Source: Ficedula albicollis
Lineage: Eukaryota > Chordata > Aves > Passeriformes > Muscicapidae
DNA length: 64,000 nt
NCBI RefSeq assembly: GCF_000247815.1
Contig: NC_021681.1
Location: forward strand, 8,186,082 to 8,250,081
Direction: 5' to 3'
Part shown: positions 1-13,094 of the stretch, in pieces
How positions within the stretch are numbered: position 1 is the first letter of the stretch
Layout of the letters: each line of letters opens with the position of its first letter
Translations under genes and position numbers: made by a program
The notes under the pieces: model-generated
What the model saw: only the letters and a program-made list of their open reading frames with translations
Told to the model about the DNA's origin: nothing
The model's database searches: none

Positions 1-240
1 CATCACATAATCCATTACCATCAGTATGAGAACATCACCGAGAGGTCACAGCAGAGCGCAGGCAAGGCAGTCATGGACACGCATGAAAGCAGGAATTGCA
101 GGAATATGTGGAATTGTCAGCAAAGCAGAACCATTTTCATGGCTAGAGGCATGTACAGAGGACAGAGAGACTTTAACTTGTGGATTTAGTCAGGATTAAG
201 ATGTCAATTTCCACTTCCAGTGCCTAAATAATTTTTCGCA
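1..240. other. Unannotated AT-rich DNA
   Basis: No ORF, RNA gene or repeat family could be recognised here. The sequence is mixed-composition, non-coding DNA typical of the rest of the window. Confidence 0.5.
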
Positions 241-308
241 TTTTCTCTACCTTTTCCTTTCCTTTTTTCCTTTCTTTCCTTCCTTTTTTCTCTCTCTCTG
301 TTTTTCCT
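241..308. repeat. Polypyrimidine (CT-rich) tract
   Basis: The plus strand is almost purely C and T over roughly 70 bases, with interspersed CTTT, CCTT and CTCT motifs ending in a short (TC)n stretch. It is a low-complexity tract. On the minus strand it reads as a Lys/Arg/Glu-rich ORF, which comes from composition and is not evidence of a gene. Confidence 0.8.
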
Positions 309-515
309 TATTCCTACACCCCCCTGCCCCTGTTTCTCTTCACTTGTTTTCTGGTTTAGTCTATTGGGAATTCTCTGACAAAAGAGGGGACTAAACTTGA
401 TCTTGTTATCCAGCAAAGCCTCCCTCTCATTCCACAAAAGAATATGAGCTCCACTTTATTCCAGTAACAATCTCAGCTAATAATAATGTTCAGTAGTAAT
501 AATTAAACTCCTTAG

Positions 516-663
516 TCTAGACAGCTTACCTGAAATTCAAGCAAAAAAAAAGTAATCATAAATTCACAAGATGGGATAAAAATTGTGTGGTCTAGACAGC
601 TTACCTGACATTCAAGCAAAAAAAAAGTAACCATAAATTCACAAGATGGGATAAAAATTGTGT
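516..663. repeat. Tandem duplication, 75-bp unit x2
   Basis: Two adjacent copies of a 75-bp unit start at 516 and 591, each opening with TCTAGACAGCTTACCTGA. They differ at only a couple of positions (A/C in the segment after the opening motif and T/C after the A-run). Each unit contains an A9 run. The near identity implies a recent local duplication. No coding or regulatory role is visible. Confidence 0.9.
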
Positions 664-2732
664 CATGCACAAATCTACATATTGACCTGTAAAGCAGAAA
701 CGTACTACACAATCTCTTGCATAAAATAATAAACCTTCCTTAGTAGTTGATTTGATATTCTAAAATACCAATCAAAAGAAGAGACATAATACTTGTACTA
801 AATAATAAAACATATGTCCTTTTTTTTTTTTACCTCTTTAACCCATCACAGCAGAATATTTAGGAGAAAGAGGTGTTGCTATCTGAAGCTGAATGTTTAA
901 CGAGGATGTCAACTCTTAAGATAAAAAAGAGAATTTTTTTTAAATGCAAGGTGAAGTATTTCAGATTTCACAGTCTGACAGAGTGACATAAAAAAAGTAC
1001 AAAGTGTAGGCATAGTCTTTTGATCTGGGACAAAGAGCTGTCCTTCTTGTTGCTGGTAATATGACCTAATGATGGGATAATATTGCTCCAACACCTGCAG
1101 CTTCAACCAGTGGAGAGATGTGTAACTTCTCAGCATTTTATTCACTATAAGGACTTAATTGTGCCTCTATGAAACAGTGCAATAATTTGGGTAGAATCTT
1201 TAGTGGAAACAGAAAATACCCAGACACTAATAGTTGATGGTTAAAAAGGCAAATAATAATCCCTTCTGAAGTAAAATGTCTTAAAGCCTACACTCACCTC
1301 CTTTCTTGGGGCCTGGTGAAATTATTGCAGCTGATGCAGAAAATTCCCGTTAAAGCCAATGTTGTAGCAGAAGGGATAATAATCTCCTTAAGGACAGTCA
1401 GGGGTCCATAACACAGGACACAGTGCCATTGCACATCCTCCCTCAGCCCAGATCCCACTCATCTGTTGACTTCCAGAGCCTGTCTGGATGTGTAAGGACG
1501 TTTTTTTATGTCCTAGGATGTTACCTTGTACTTAGTTTCAAAGGAAAAAGAGCCTTGCTAGAAGTCTCTAAATCTGAACTGTCAAACAAGAAAGTTTCTG
1601 CACTGAGTGGGAGTATAGTTTGTAGGGATTTATCAAGATGGCCCATCAGATTGACACTCGACATGTAAATTGAATAGCAAATCTGACAGCTCAAATATTA
1701 ATGCATCCACCTTGCTCTGTCTCACACAGTTACTCCTGCAATAGGCTTTTTGAAAGCACCCTTGATATCCATTTCAAATCTGGCTGATTTTTAAAGCTGG
1801 CATAGCATGAACCCAGCTTATTTAGAACCAGCTGTTTAAAGACAGCTCAGCCTGTGATTATTAATTACTGGTTCAAGTGACAAATCATATTTGGTATTCA
1901 TATTCCTCATTAGCTTTTAATCAGATGAAAAATAATCCTCAACACATAGAATATATTTGATTATTTCAACTGAAAGCATTACATGTTTGCAGGCCAGAGG
2001 ATTGCACTGAGCTGTCCCTCTCCTGTGCTTGCTTGCTCTGCAGGACATGTTTTCTCCCATAAGAACCTGATATCCAAAGGAGCAATGAGTTAAGACTTCC
2101 AAGTCAAATACTTGCCTCCATCCAAAAGAAACAGTTCTGCTGTACTGCAAACAATAGAATGGGCCCTTGCAAAGCTCTGGGGCCATTTACACTTTTGTGT
2201 GCTGTAAGCTGGGGGCTGCAAAAACAGAGATCCTGGCATCCTCCTGGGGGCTGAGGAGTTTCATTGGCTGCTGGGAGCTGCAAGAGCTCCTTGCAGAACC
2301 GGCTCTGCATTTTGGAGCACAGGGCTGCACAAGAGGCAGCAGCTCTCTGGTGGGGTGGGATTTCTGGCTGCACGTGGTTTGGATACCTCCGAGTTCTGTT
2401 CTTACTGCAAAAGTCCTCTAAAATAGTCAGGTTAATATTCTCAAGGAAGAATGGAAACACCAGTATTCTTAAATATGCCTTATAAATAGCAAATTGCAGG
2501 CTGAAGGATTTGTATTTATCATCAGACTGGGCAAAAAAAACCCAAACAAACATAACTACCATCTTCTTATCCCAGAACAGGTCTTGAGTTCTGTCTTTAA
2601 AACAATTTGACATCTACCTCAGAATCATTCTCTCATTTTTCAAATACAATTTCACAGAATCATTATCCAGTAGTCATTTGAGAGATGTAATGATAAATAA
2701 AAATAGTTCCCACTAATCTCACTAATAACTCT
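664..2732. other. Unannotated AT-rich DNA
   Basis: Non-coding DNA with short poly-T and poly-A runs, for example near 820 and 940. A minus-strand ORF of 169 codons overlaps 2104-2613, but it has no recognisable domain and lies across a mildly GC-rich stretch, so I do not treat it as a gene. No transposon could be identified apart from the CR1 end that follows. Confidence 0.5.
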
Positions 2733-2777
2733 AAAGTCTCTTCCAACCCAAGTCATTCCTTTGATTCTGTGATTCTA
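2733..2777 (+). mobile_element. CR1 LINE, 3' terminal fragment
   Basis: The segment reads AAAGTCTCTTCCAACCCA, then a CATTCC motif, then ATTCTGTGATTCTA. This matches the known 3' end of avian CR1 non-LTR retrotransposons, a conserved CCTTCCAACCC block followed by the short ATTCTRTG terminal repeat. CR1 elements are usually 5' truncated. Upstream sequence from about 2640 may be a decayed extension but is too diverged to assign. The fragment supports an avian or other sauropsid source. Confidence 0.8.
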
Positions 2778-4776
2778 ATTGTATGAGACCTTAATTTTCA
2801 AGTTTCCTGTTTATTTCAGTTCTCTGATTCATTTCATATCCAGGCCAGATATCCTCATAAAAAAATGTATTGCTTTTGATTTTAGAAATAACTTCTTTTC
2901 ACAGTCCTCCATGTTATTTACCAAATTACTCCATCTGTTCTTTAATAGATCTTCCTATTCAAACCAAAGAAATGCAGATAGAAAGGCAAAAAAATTCTTG
3001 CCAACCCCATTTTGCTTTACCTTAAAAATATCTGGAAGATATATAAAGAGACAATACACATTAGAGAACAATATTTCAGGGGATCACGACATCTTTTGGA
3101 CATAATCTAATAGCAGGACACAGGACAACAGCAGAAACAATCTTTAGGAATGCTGAAACACAAACAGGCCCCTGAAAAGCTGCTGACACAGATCAGGGTC
3201 TGGCAGATCAGTGTGATCTAGCTCAGGCCAAGCACATGTCCTCAGGAACAGAGAGACACTAAATTTACTAAATTATTTGCGACCAAAATATTAAGTCAGT
3301 GGTACTATAATTATGGCCACAAGATTGTTTGTTTCATGGATAAAAACCTCACCCCTTCCATTAAAAAAGATAGATTGCAACTATTAGATGCCATTTTTCT
3401 CAGAGAAGAGGATACAATTTCCTCTTTTCTGCAGTAAATTGGCCATTCTAACAAATACAGTAAATATACTCACAAAATAAATGTAATTTTGATCTGCAGC
3501 AGATACAAGTATCTACTCCCAGTTACAGTAAATGAGCTTCTGGCTTTTAGATCAAGATCTGATGCTCCCCAAGTAAGATTTCAGTGTAGCTGGACTCCAA
3601 ATATAATGTCACACCTGCTGCTTCCCTTCCCTCACACCTTGTTCCTGCTCCTACCCAGTCTGCTTACTCACCTGTTTTTTACAGGAGCTCTCTCTTGCTG
3701 CTTGAGTAAATACAAGTATTCATCTGGCAGAACCAAACAGGCTGTGACTTTTCATTCCAGTCAATTCAGTTTAATCTTTACTAAAGGAGGAAAGGTTGCT
3801 GGCAAAGTTTATGTCTTACCACTAAGGAAAACGGGGGGAGGAACATCTCCACTTTTCATTTTTGGTTGATTGGTTCCCCTTTCCCCCCATGGTCATGGGG
3901 AAGGGCAGTGCCCCTGTGTGTCCAGACCACATGGCTGAGAGGAGGGTGATAACTGCTCACAGCACAGAAGCAGCTGGCAGTGCCTAGAAGACACAAAAAG
4001 GAGGAGGTAACAGCAGAAACCCCAAATATCAGCCAAGAAAATGAAATATGGCAACCAGGTTGAAGGCCCTAGGATCATTATTTAGAAGAATATAGATCTA
4101 AGGTGAGTATGAAGATAAAATAATTAATATGTTATAAAAGTGTTGGCAAGAATGAGGTACAAATTAAATTATTATTATAGGAGTAGAATTCTACTGATAT
4201 ATATTTTTTTTCTAATGATTTAGCAAATTCTGATGAGAGTGGACAATAGTCTCAAAAAATTACTGGTTTTGTTTCCATATCTGTATTTGCAAAGATGATC
4301 TGTGTGCTGCTAGCTCGTACCAGGCTGTCCAGCAAGGCCCAGGGAAATATTCTAGATCTCCTGCAAAAGTCTGTCTGAAAGAGGAAAAAAAAGCCAGTTT
4401 GGATTTCAGGGTTTATGCTATTTAGTGTGTGTACTTCCAACTTATTAAGAAGCACCAGGTGCAGGGCTAAAGGTTTCCAAAAACCTTCAGAAAATCCTCA
4501 AGAAAATATTTGAAGCCTGTCCTACCCTAGATCTTGCCATAGCTGAATGTCACAGAAAGTTGATTCCATACTCATTTATCTGCATTTTGAACATGAACAC
4601 AGCTGGGACAATTGGGATGCTGAAGCAAATATAACTGGTAAGACATTTCTCCTGCTTTATCCTGATTTTGTGGTGCCTGGGACTCGTGTATCAAACAACC
4701 TTTTCAATCCAATCAAGCACCATGTGTTTTCCTGCTTGGGGAGGTACACAGGAGTGATTAGGAGTGTTTCCAGTGT
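2778..4776. other. Unannotated AT-rich DNA
   Basis: Non-coding sequence. ORFs near 2779-3105 and 3489-3869 are short and low in information, with no domain. A splice-donor-like AAG/GTGAGT occurs near 4100 without a paired acceptor or reading frame, so it is not called as an exon. Confidence 0.5.
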
Positions 4777-5158
4777 TTTCATCGCAACTGTTATGTGTTC
4801 AGGTAGAAACATAAGTACTTCTTTTCAGCACAATTTCTGCATTTTAACAGTCCATTTAAAGCAAGCTACTTAGGGATCTTGGGAAGAACCTGCAACTTTC
4901 TGATGATCCTAATGCAGCTCAACAAAATGCTCAAGCATGTACCTTAGGAGTAGTCCTGAGGGTTTCTTTTCATCTCAACTGTTATGTGTTCAGGTAGAAA
5001 CACAAGTACTTCTTTTCAGCACAATTTCTGCATTTTAACAGTCCATTTAAAGCAAGCTACTTAGGGATCTTGGGAAGAACCTGCAACTTTCTGATGATCC
5101 TAATGCAGCTCAACAAAATGCTCAAGCATGTACCTTAGGAGTAGTCCTGAGGGTTTCT
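4777..5158. repeat. Tandem duplication, 191-bp unit x2
   Basis: Two adjacent copies, 4777-4967 and 4968-5158, align with about two mismatches (G/T in the CAACTG context and T/C in AAACAYAAG). Landmarks such as TTATGTGTTCAGGTAGAAAC and CCTTAGGAGTAGTCCTGAGG recur exactly 191 bases apart. This is the longest unit of the short tandem duplications in the window. It could be a real recent duplication or a collapsed or expanded assembly of an allelic difference. Confidence 0.93.
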
Positions 5159-8100
5159 GTGCTCCCTTTGGGTACCAAGGCACAGCAGAAAGCAAGGATG
5201 GATCTCCTCTGGCCCCAGGGCCATGGCCCTAGCCCTCCTGAGAAACACCCAAAGGAAACAATTCCCCACTTTGCAAACTGAGCTCACACGAGCTGCAGGT
5301 GCCTTTGAAATTCACGGTGGGGGGGTGGTGACTGCAGAAACACAAGAATTCACAAACTCTAACTCATTTGTCACTTGTTATTCTCAAAGGTTCAGTATTG
5401 CAATGCATTCACCTCAAAACAGCACGCCTGAAAAACAAGCACAATAAAATGAGCAATATCCTTTGAAAGTTGAAAAGTATATGGCTTCATCCTTCTGTTC
5501 TTTTTGCTTTCAGCCTGAAAAGCAGGTACAAGTAGTAGCAGAAAGTAGTAGCAGAAACTTCGGAGGCAACTTGATTCCACAGGGCTTCTGGGCTCTGGCT
5601 GCCATTCTAAAGCTCAAGATTTATGGATATAAAATGGTTTAAAAGCGGATCCAGTCACTGTCATTGAAGCAAGAATGCTATAGCTAACAGATTGATCTGA
5701 GCTGGAGATACCTGCACTTTAATTTATAATTTGTAAAGTCCTGTATCTATTCTTTGTATCCAAGATAAATTGATTAGTGAGCCCAGTAAAAATGCTCATT
5801 AATGCAGTATATATAAACTGCCTCTCATTAAAGGGCATGGGGTCACATAGCCTGACAAATTACTACTTCAGAATAGAAATCTCTATGAAACAAGAGTTTG
5901 TACTGAATTCACCTGCAGTGATGCAGGTTAAAATATGTCTACATTGGATGCTGTGGGCAAATTCAAGCTTTGCCTCACCTAAGCTGCAAGGCAAAAGCCA
6001 TAAATTAGCCACTGATTAGATGGAATTAATATAGCCTGACTGCTTTGCCTAATACATAACTTATGTCTGATCTATTCCACAATACAGGTACTTGCTCTGA
6101 AGCTGACATAAGCAGGGCACAGGACATAAGCAGGGACAAAAAAAGTGATGTTCTGTATATTAGAGATACATAACACCCTTCAAGGACATCTAGCAAAATG
6201 CATGGGAAACTGGATTGTAGTGCAAGAAAACAATGGTGAAATTAATATCTGGGAAGAGGCTCTCCCATTTATCAATCAAGATGTATTTATATCACACATG
6301 AAAGTTTAACTAGTGATGATGAGACACTAAAAGACAAGAGTTTCTTAAAAATAATTAAATCACAGATCATTAAAATGATGAATCAGGAAAAGTTTTGCAG
6401 TCAACTCTACAGCTTAGATATAAAATTCTTTACAGCAATGTCCTGGAGAAAAACCCTGAAACTTCTCTTGTGCCGTGTACTCCAGAGCTAGCAGATACAG
6501 AATCAAATGTCTGGATCCAGGAAAGAGATTGAGGCAAGTACAGAATTCATTTTGTGAGGATCTAAGAGTAGAATTGGTACTTGAAATGGAAAGAGAAAAT
6601 GTTTTAAAATACCATCTTTCTGAGTGTGGAGCACTGCCTCTGAAAGTTGTGATGTCCTTCACTTTGACTTTCTTTCTTTCTTACCAAAAGTACATTACTT
6701 ATGATCAAGCGTCAGATTGACATAACCAACTTGTGCTGATCTGCCAATATTACCAGCTTTGCTGATCTGATAAGATGTTCATTTCAAAAATACTTTACTT
6801 TATCAAAGAAAGATGAAGGTCTCCATGTCCTTTCACCATGTTATTTAACACCGAACATGCCCATGAATTCTTCAATATTGTTTCATTCTAAAGGCTGCTT
6901 CGCTCTCAAGATACAAATAAATCACATTTTTAAAAAGAGATGTTACTTCTTCGGTGATTTTTATTTTTATTAATTTTAACCTGGTTTTAAAATAAGAATG
7001 AAAATACACAACTCACCGTACTTCACTTTGTTATTCTTTAAAACATTTTCACATCATTAGTTGGCTTGCAAATATATATGACAATACTGATGAAAGAACT
7101 TGACATTTTAAATTATCAATTTACTAGCTAATATACTGGAATGAAATTTTGACTAGGTTCAACACAGAAGAAAAGGGTCACTCTGCTTCCTTAGTCGAGA
7201 GGAGAATGAGTGACCCTCTCTCATCTCTCCATCCAGTTTAAGCCTACAAAATAACATACTGCTTCCCCAGGGTAATGTGATAAAGCAGCTCCTCATGGAG
7301 AAGATATCCTAGAAGATTTATTTTAAAAAAGAAAGGAAAAAAAAAAAGACATATCCTTGAAAAATGTGAAATAGAAAAATGTGAAATACAACCTCTGGGA
7401 AATCTACGTGCCTACACAGTGGGTGGTTCTGTTGCTCATAAATCAGAAGTAAGAGCCAGAGACAACAGGAAGAGAAGTAATTTTAATAAAGACAGCTCTA
7501 GAAAGCTCCCATTTCCTCAGGCTTGTTTGCAGCTGGTGCCCATGAGCAGAGCTGAAGGCAGTGAGTGTGCCAGCAGGAATCCAGCACCAAACCAATGGAG
7601 ATGAGCTACAGGTAGGATCAACCCCAGATGTGTATCACGGTGCTGAGCTGGCTTCAACGGCCCCACCTGCCCTTCCTGCCAGCTCTGTGTTCACCAAAAT
7701 CCCTCGATAAACTACACCTCTGCTCAAGAACCTAAAGCAGATTTGATTAAAACCAAGAAGGAGCTCTGGAGTTATTGCACTCTTGTTCACTTTACTTTGT
7801 TAGCAGCACTCACCCAGCCCTGCTGGTGGATGCAAACCCTGAGCTGCTCCTGACAAGCACAGGGTGAAACCTGATCACTACCTGCTTGTGCCCCACTGCA
7901 TTCTAAATGCAAGGTGGAATTCAGGAGAGGCACATCTAGAGCACAGAGAAGCTGTAAATTAACTGCTCTCTGCAGCAATTTCCACATCTCCAAAGCACCA
8001 CACCTCCTCTCTTGGCAGGAAGCAATCAACAGCCAGAGAGAAAAGCCATGAACATTTTAATCAATGGCATCAGGGCTAGTGATTACTGCTGACTGCTTGC

Positions 8101-11100
8101 TTTAGGGTTCTAAAGACGGGTGACATTATTTTCTGGAAAAGGCTGAGTATGCAGGTGTTCAGAAAATGCAAATAAGTTTTTAAGATACATTAAAATATTT
8201 ATAAATTTTAAATACATAAATGCAGTTCAACAACATTACACTTTCAGGACATAAAATGTCTAATAAAATACGATAAATACTTAAAATGAAAGCTCCTCCA
8301 AATAAAATACTGACTTTTTTATCAGCTTCTCTATTTTCTGTAAGATATTAATCCCAAATTAATTTTCCTTCAATCATACCAAGTAATTACAGCTTCCCTT
8401 CCAAAATTACTTTCCCATGACTATTTCAGTTGATTCAAGAAAAATTTAGGTGTGTATTTTGGGGAAATATTTTTGTGCTTCTGATTATTCATAACAATGA
8501 AAACAAATTTCCAAGCATCAGGATTTTTTAAAAAATACACAAATTACTTGTTTTGCTAGCTCTAATACTCAGAATTATTTATTATTTCAAAATACAGAAC
8601 AGCAGCTTAAAAAATGTTGGTTTTTTTTTTTTATACCAGAGACAAAGGCATATTATTCCTCACTATGGAATTGCCAGTAATTATTATTTTTCAAATTTCA
8701 GCTTTGCATTAAAAAATTTAAAGTGCTAAGGCTCTGCTGGCAGAAATCTTGTTATATTCCTTTCTTACATAAGGACTCATAATCAAAAGAGAACTGCTTC
8801 ACATAAACCAAAAAAATTTCAAGGACCTCACTCTAACATTAATTTGCCATTGTATCACAAATTAATTACTATGTAATTAGAATGACAGAAAATGCAAATG
8901 GAATTTCTTAACGCTATCAACAGCTGTTTGAAATGACATTTATTTGAAAACGCTGGAAAAACAGAAATGCTCCTTCACAAGCTGTGTGGCATTGAATTTG
9001 TCAGCTCTCTATGAAAGCCTGGTGAAAGTTCTGCCCTGCAAAACAGATGAAGTGATGGATGTGCAGCCTGGCTCACACTGCTCTTTCCCCCAGCTCCAGC
9101 CCAGGAAGCAAGGACATGCAAGAGAAGCACGTCTGAAAGAATGGCAGCACTCATGACCCCCTCCCTGCTCAGAAACTATCAGAAATATCTGCCACGGGGA
9201 ACCACAGAGCTAATGAAAACAAAAATGAATTGAACCTCAAGGATAATGATAGCTCAATGCCTAATTATCTGAGATGAATTTTTGATGACACCTCCTCCGG
9301 CCAGTTATTTTGCCAGTCACCAAAGAGCGCTTTTGGCAAGGAGGGTTAAACAGAAGGCTGGAAGAATAACAAGAGAAAAGAGGACTGAAAATGCCAATTC
9401 TTTAGCCACTTTTCCTCGTGGCAGAGGCAGGCTCTGTGGGTGCCACGGGAGTTAAGACCGGTTTAAACCAAGCTGAGAGAGAAGAGGATCACCGGGCTGG
9501 GAAACCTCCCACAGCACCCAGGGCAAAACCCAGGCTGAGGTGAGAGCTGCAGCTTCTCCCTCTGACCCACAGGGCACACAGCTGCTCCTGCTGCCTGCCC
9601 CAGGGCAGGGGACAATGCCCTGAGAGCCACTGCTCCTGGGACACCCCCTGGGACTGCAGTGCCCCAGCCCAGCCTAGGGCTGCCCACCAGGAGCATCTCC
9701 CTGTCCCACGGGACACTGCGCTCAGACTGGGCCAGGAAAAGATCAAAGGAAATCGCTTTGGCTGCTGGGCAGCAGTAAAATAAAAAGAAACTATAAAACA
9801 GTAGAAACTAGACATATGAAAGACCTTGTACTTCACATATATAAATCAGCATAGCTCCATTAAATTCCTCCTTAACAATCCCAAATGCCAGCACGAGCAT
9901 CAGTCAGAATCTAACCTGCAGAGCCCTCCCAGGCATTCAGGAAACCATGTGGCAATAGCATTAGATCACTCTTAGAAACCTGCTCCTTGTGCTGGAGAGA
10001 TAGCTGGAAAAAAAAAGTGAAACAGCAAAAGTGGAAACTGCTGGAAATGACTGATAGAACTTGCACTTACTCAGATTTAGAAACTTGATTGGTGTAGAAC
10101 GGTTCTTGTGCACTAAAGAACTATTAAAGAACCAGTTTGTGTGGGAAGCTGGAGGAAAGGGAAAAGACAGGAAAACAGAAAAAAAAAAACCCATACATTT
10201 TTTTTCTTGGTTTTTCCTCTTTCTTTTTGAATTTTACAAGCTTGCAACAAGCAAAGGCCAGGTTTTTGATCTAGAGCCAGATAGACAATCTTTTTAACCA
10301 GAGCCAGCATCCACCACAATGAAAAAATATCCAGCAGAACCTTGTATCTTGTCATTTTCAATAATCCTACTGTATCCTACCAGGATTATTTTTTCCTAGG
10401 CCATAAATTTGTTCTCACCCAGTAACCCACCGCCTGCTGATCCCCACTTTTTCTGAAGCCTGTCACAGACAGATTAAGTTACAATTTCTTTTCCCTATTC
10501 CATGAAGCAGAAGTACTGTTTCCTACCTGCACAATACATTTCTCATTCACTCTGAGAAGCTACTGAGACATCTGGTACCTCACTGACATATTTATTTTAG
10601 ATTTTTCTTCAGGAAATAAGAGCAGTGCAGCAAAAGAGATGAATATAGGAGATAAAGCTGAGAACACACCAAAACAAGCCTAGAGAACATCTGAAAATAA
10701 CCTGCTCCTCTGTGCTGGGAGACACAGATCAGCTGTGTCAGATTTAGACTTGTTTGACTTCAAATGAATTTGTGCAATAACATCAGGTACTGGAATTGAC
10801 ATTGCATAGTGTTTGAGATGCTATTCACACTTTGTACAGTAGCCATAAACCAGAGGGTTCTCCTTCAAAGCATGGAGCTGGTTATTCATTTGGGAAGCCA
10901 AGGTGAGCCAGTGCAGCCAGTGTCACCTCATGACCCTAAAAGGTTTCTGAATAAGGACTGCAACACCACAACTGCTCCAGAGACTGCCTCTTCTATTTGG
11001 GACTGACTGAACTGACTGCAGCCACCCCCTGTGTCTGAAGAAATCAGTGCTGCTCTGTGCTGTGTCTTTTGGTCAGCCATCTTATAGTTCATAGGCTGGC

Positions 11101-11132
11101 TGTGTAGGTTTTTATTATACAAAATAATACAA
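5159..11132. other. Unannotated DNA with a GC-rich patch near 9.46-9.73 kb
   Basis: No gene is supported in this stretch. It is mostly AT-rich, with long A/T-dominated parts at 8160-8640. A GC-rich patch at about 9463-9730 carries overlapping minus-strand ORFs, with no conserved motif I recognise. A 9-bp inverted repeat (AATAATCCT ... AGGATTATT) sits at 10360-10390. A short direct repeat of about 15 bp, based on AAAAATGTGAAATA, lies near 7365-7390. Confidence 0.5.
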
Positions 11133-11315
11133 CAGCCTAGGTTGGAAGAGGCCCTGAAGGCCAACATCTCCCTGAAAGCAGAACTAACTTCAGTGCCAGA
11201 CTGTAACTATGCCTCTTACAGGGCTTAGCAGGCTCTGCCTCAGTGTTTGACCATCCTCACTGTAAAAAAAAAACACTTCTCATGACCATCCTTAAGAAAT
11301 ATCCCAGTGACAACA
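11133..11315 (-). mobile_element. CR1-like LINE fragment, minus strand
   Basis: The plus strand reads AGCCTAGGTTGGAAGAGGCC near the left end. This is the reverse complement of the CR1 3' region, whose minus-strand copies show GGTTTGGGTTGGAAGGGACC. Further right, GACCATCCTCACTGTAAAAA resembles the CR1 segment usually seen as CACCCTCATAGTAAAGAA. Divergence is high and the terminal octamer repeat is missing, so this is an old, eroded copy. Boundaries are approximate. Confidence 0.7.
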
Positions 11316-13060
11316 GGACCTATAGAGGAGCAACAAACTATGTCAAAAGTTTTGAATAATTTTGTGATATATAGCAAAGACTCTGCTTGTAAGTGGTAGC
11401 AGAATGACTTCAGGGTTAGCTTATGTCTGCCCTGCTGTCGCTGAGCACAAACACCAGAATTGTGGAAAATTCATGCTCAAGTGTTCACTGACAGCACTAA
11501 TGTGGGGTCACCATTCCCCTATTCTCAGCTGGGCTATCCCACACTTCTCTTCAATGTGGTTGCAATTCAAAATATTCTTGTTAGAGTTTCACCGTTAAGC
11601 TTCCATAGTTTTCCTCTGTTTACAAATTATTTTCCCTCTTCTGGACATGAGCATAAGCTGACTTTCCTCAGGCAGCAGGCAAAAACGGGATGCCATTGAT
11701 ATGTTTATAATCTAACCTTACACCAAAAAGAAAAAGCAAATTAACTGTTTGAAAAAGCAGTTATTTGATACAACTTGATTTGGTTGTGTTTATATCCAAA
11801 GAATGCCTTGAGTAGGGTTGATCCAAACCAGTGACAAGCACTGCTTTCTGCTGTATAGCCAAACTAAGGCTAAATTAACAAACTCTTTCAGTTTGTAATC
11901 AGGTTATAAAAATAGTGTGCGTCAAACAGAAACCAACCTGTTTGTTTTGTAGAGTAATGCATGTGCTGTATCCAGACCTTAATTAGACCACATAGTAAGA
12001 GACTTTTATAGATGGATTTTTATAGACACTTTTCCAGACATGCTGTGCTCTTGATATTCCTCCCCCAAGCCCCAATCCACACCTTGCTAAATAACTTTTA
12101 TAGGTCTAATTAAACAGGCTGGTGATTCAGTAGCAATCCTATTAAAACAGCAGTACCTGGGCACTGGCATTCTTACTACAGCATCCTTCTTTCTTTCAAG
12201 TAGGATTCCATAAAAAGAGCTGCTGGTAAGATCTCAGAGCATTTCTATCTTGCATAATCTGATGACATCTCAGAGCACCACACCTAGTCCTGTGTGAGCT
12301 GGATTATCAGCACAGCACCAAGGAACACCATTAACTCTCCTGCCAGGAGCACCGTGGCAGCAGCAGCAGCGTGGCTCTGCACCAAGGTAATTATGTGCCT
12401 TTCTGCTCCCCTCCTCCTCCTCCTGGAACTGGGAGAGAACAAGCATTATTCATCAGAGACACCCCCTGAGATCTTTTATGTCTAATACCATTGAAAGACA
12501 AGATAAACCTCCATCATTGAAATGCTGCCTAGAATTTAATAGGAATCTATAAAAATTACCCTCCAAAATAGAAGAATTCAATTGAGAATGTTTTATTTCA
12601 TTTTATTCTAGTAATATTAAATTTAAGGAACTATTCCATAGAAGGCATGCAGGCCCATAAAAGTTGATAACAGAGCTCCTGTTATTGGAATTGAGGCCAC
12701 AATTCCCTAAGATGACTCAGAAATCTCAGAGACTGGGTATGATATTCTATTTAGATCCACAGGCATTTTCTGAAGAATGAAATGTTGGAAAGCCTTTAGA
12801 AATTATGACAAAAAGCTGTTCATGCTCCAGGATTACCACTTTTCTAAGAACTCTCTCCAGCTGCAGATATGGCTCTCCCATGAGGGTGTATGTGTGCTGA
12901 GTGCTGCCCTGGCACTGCCCAGGTCGTGCTGGAGCTCAGGGAAGAGGAGAGGTGGTCGCTGTCCCGTGAGTCCTGGTCTGCCCTTCCTTCAGCAGGGAGA
13001 CTTGGGAATGCACTCTGCAAACCTGATCCTATTCCCAAACTGTTCGTGCACTTCCCACAG
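11316..13060. other. Unannotated DNA
   Basis: No gene is supported. A small (CAG)n stretch near 12356-12371 and a (CTC)n stretch near 12411-12424 are present. A pyrimidine tract near 12190 ends in a TAG acceptor-like site, and donor-like sequences follow (CTG/GTAAGA near 12225 and AAG/GTAATT near 12387). These could mark exons of a non-coding transcript, but nothing else supports one. Confidence 0.4.
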
Positions 13061-13094
13061 GAGGATTTTTCTGAGCTCTGTGGAAAATACAAAG
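13061..13094 (+). other. Candidate small exon (34 bp)
   Basis: The segment is preceded by CACTTCCCACAG, an acceptor-like AG, and followed by GTAAGT, a consensus donor in the context AAAG/GTAAGT. The 34-bp interval is open in one frame (EDFSELCGKYK). Micro-exons and non-coding RNA exons have such sizes, but the acceptor's pyrimidine tract is weak and no partner exon was found. It could equally be chance. No product can be named. Confidence 0.2.

Noticed and set aside
2104..2613. Minus-strand ORF of 169 codons
   Set aside because: No recognisable domain, an overlapping plus-strand frame of similar quality, and composition-driven. Treated as chance.
4547..4641. Possible exon ending in ACTG/GTAAGA
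   Set aside because: The donor is fair, but the upstream acceptor lacks a pyrimidine tract, and the 191-bp duplication close downstream shows no coding constraint. Evidence is insufficient.
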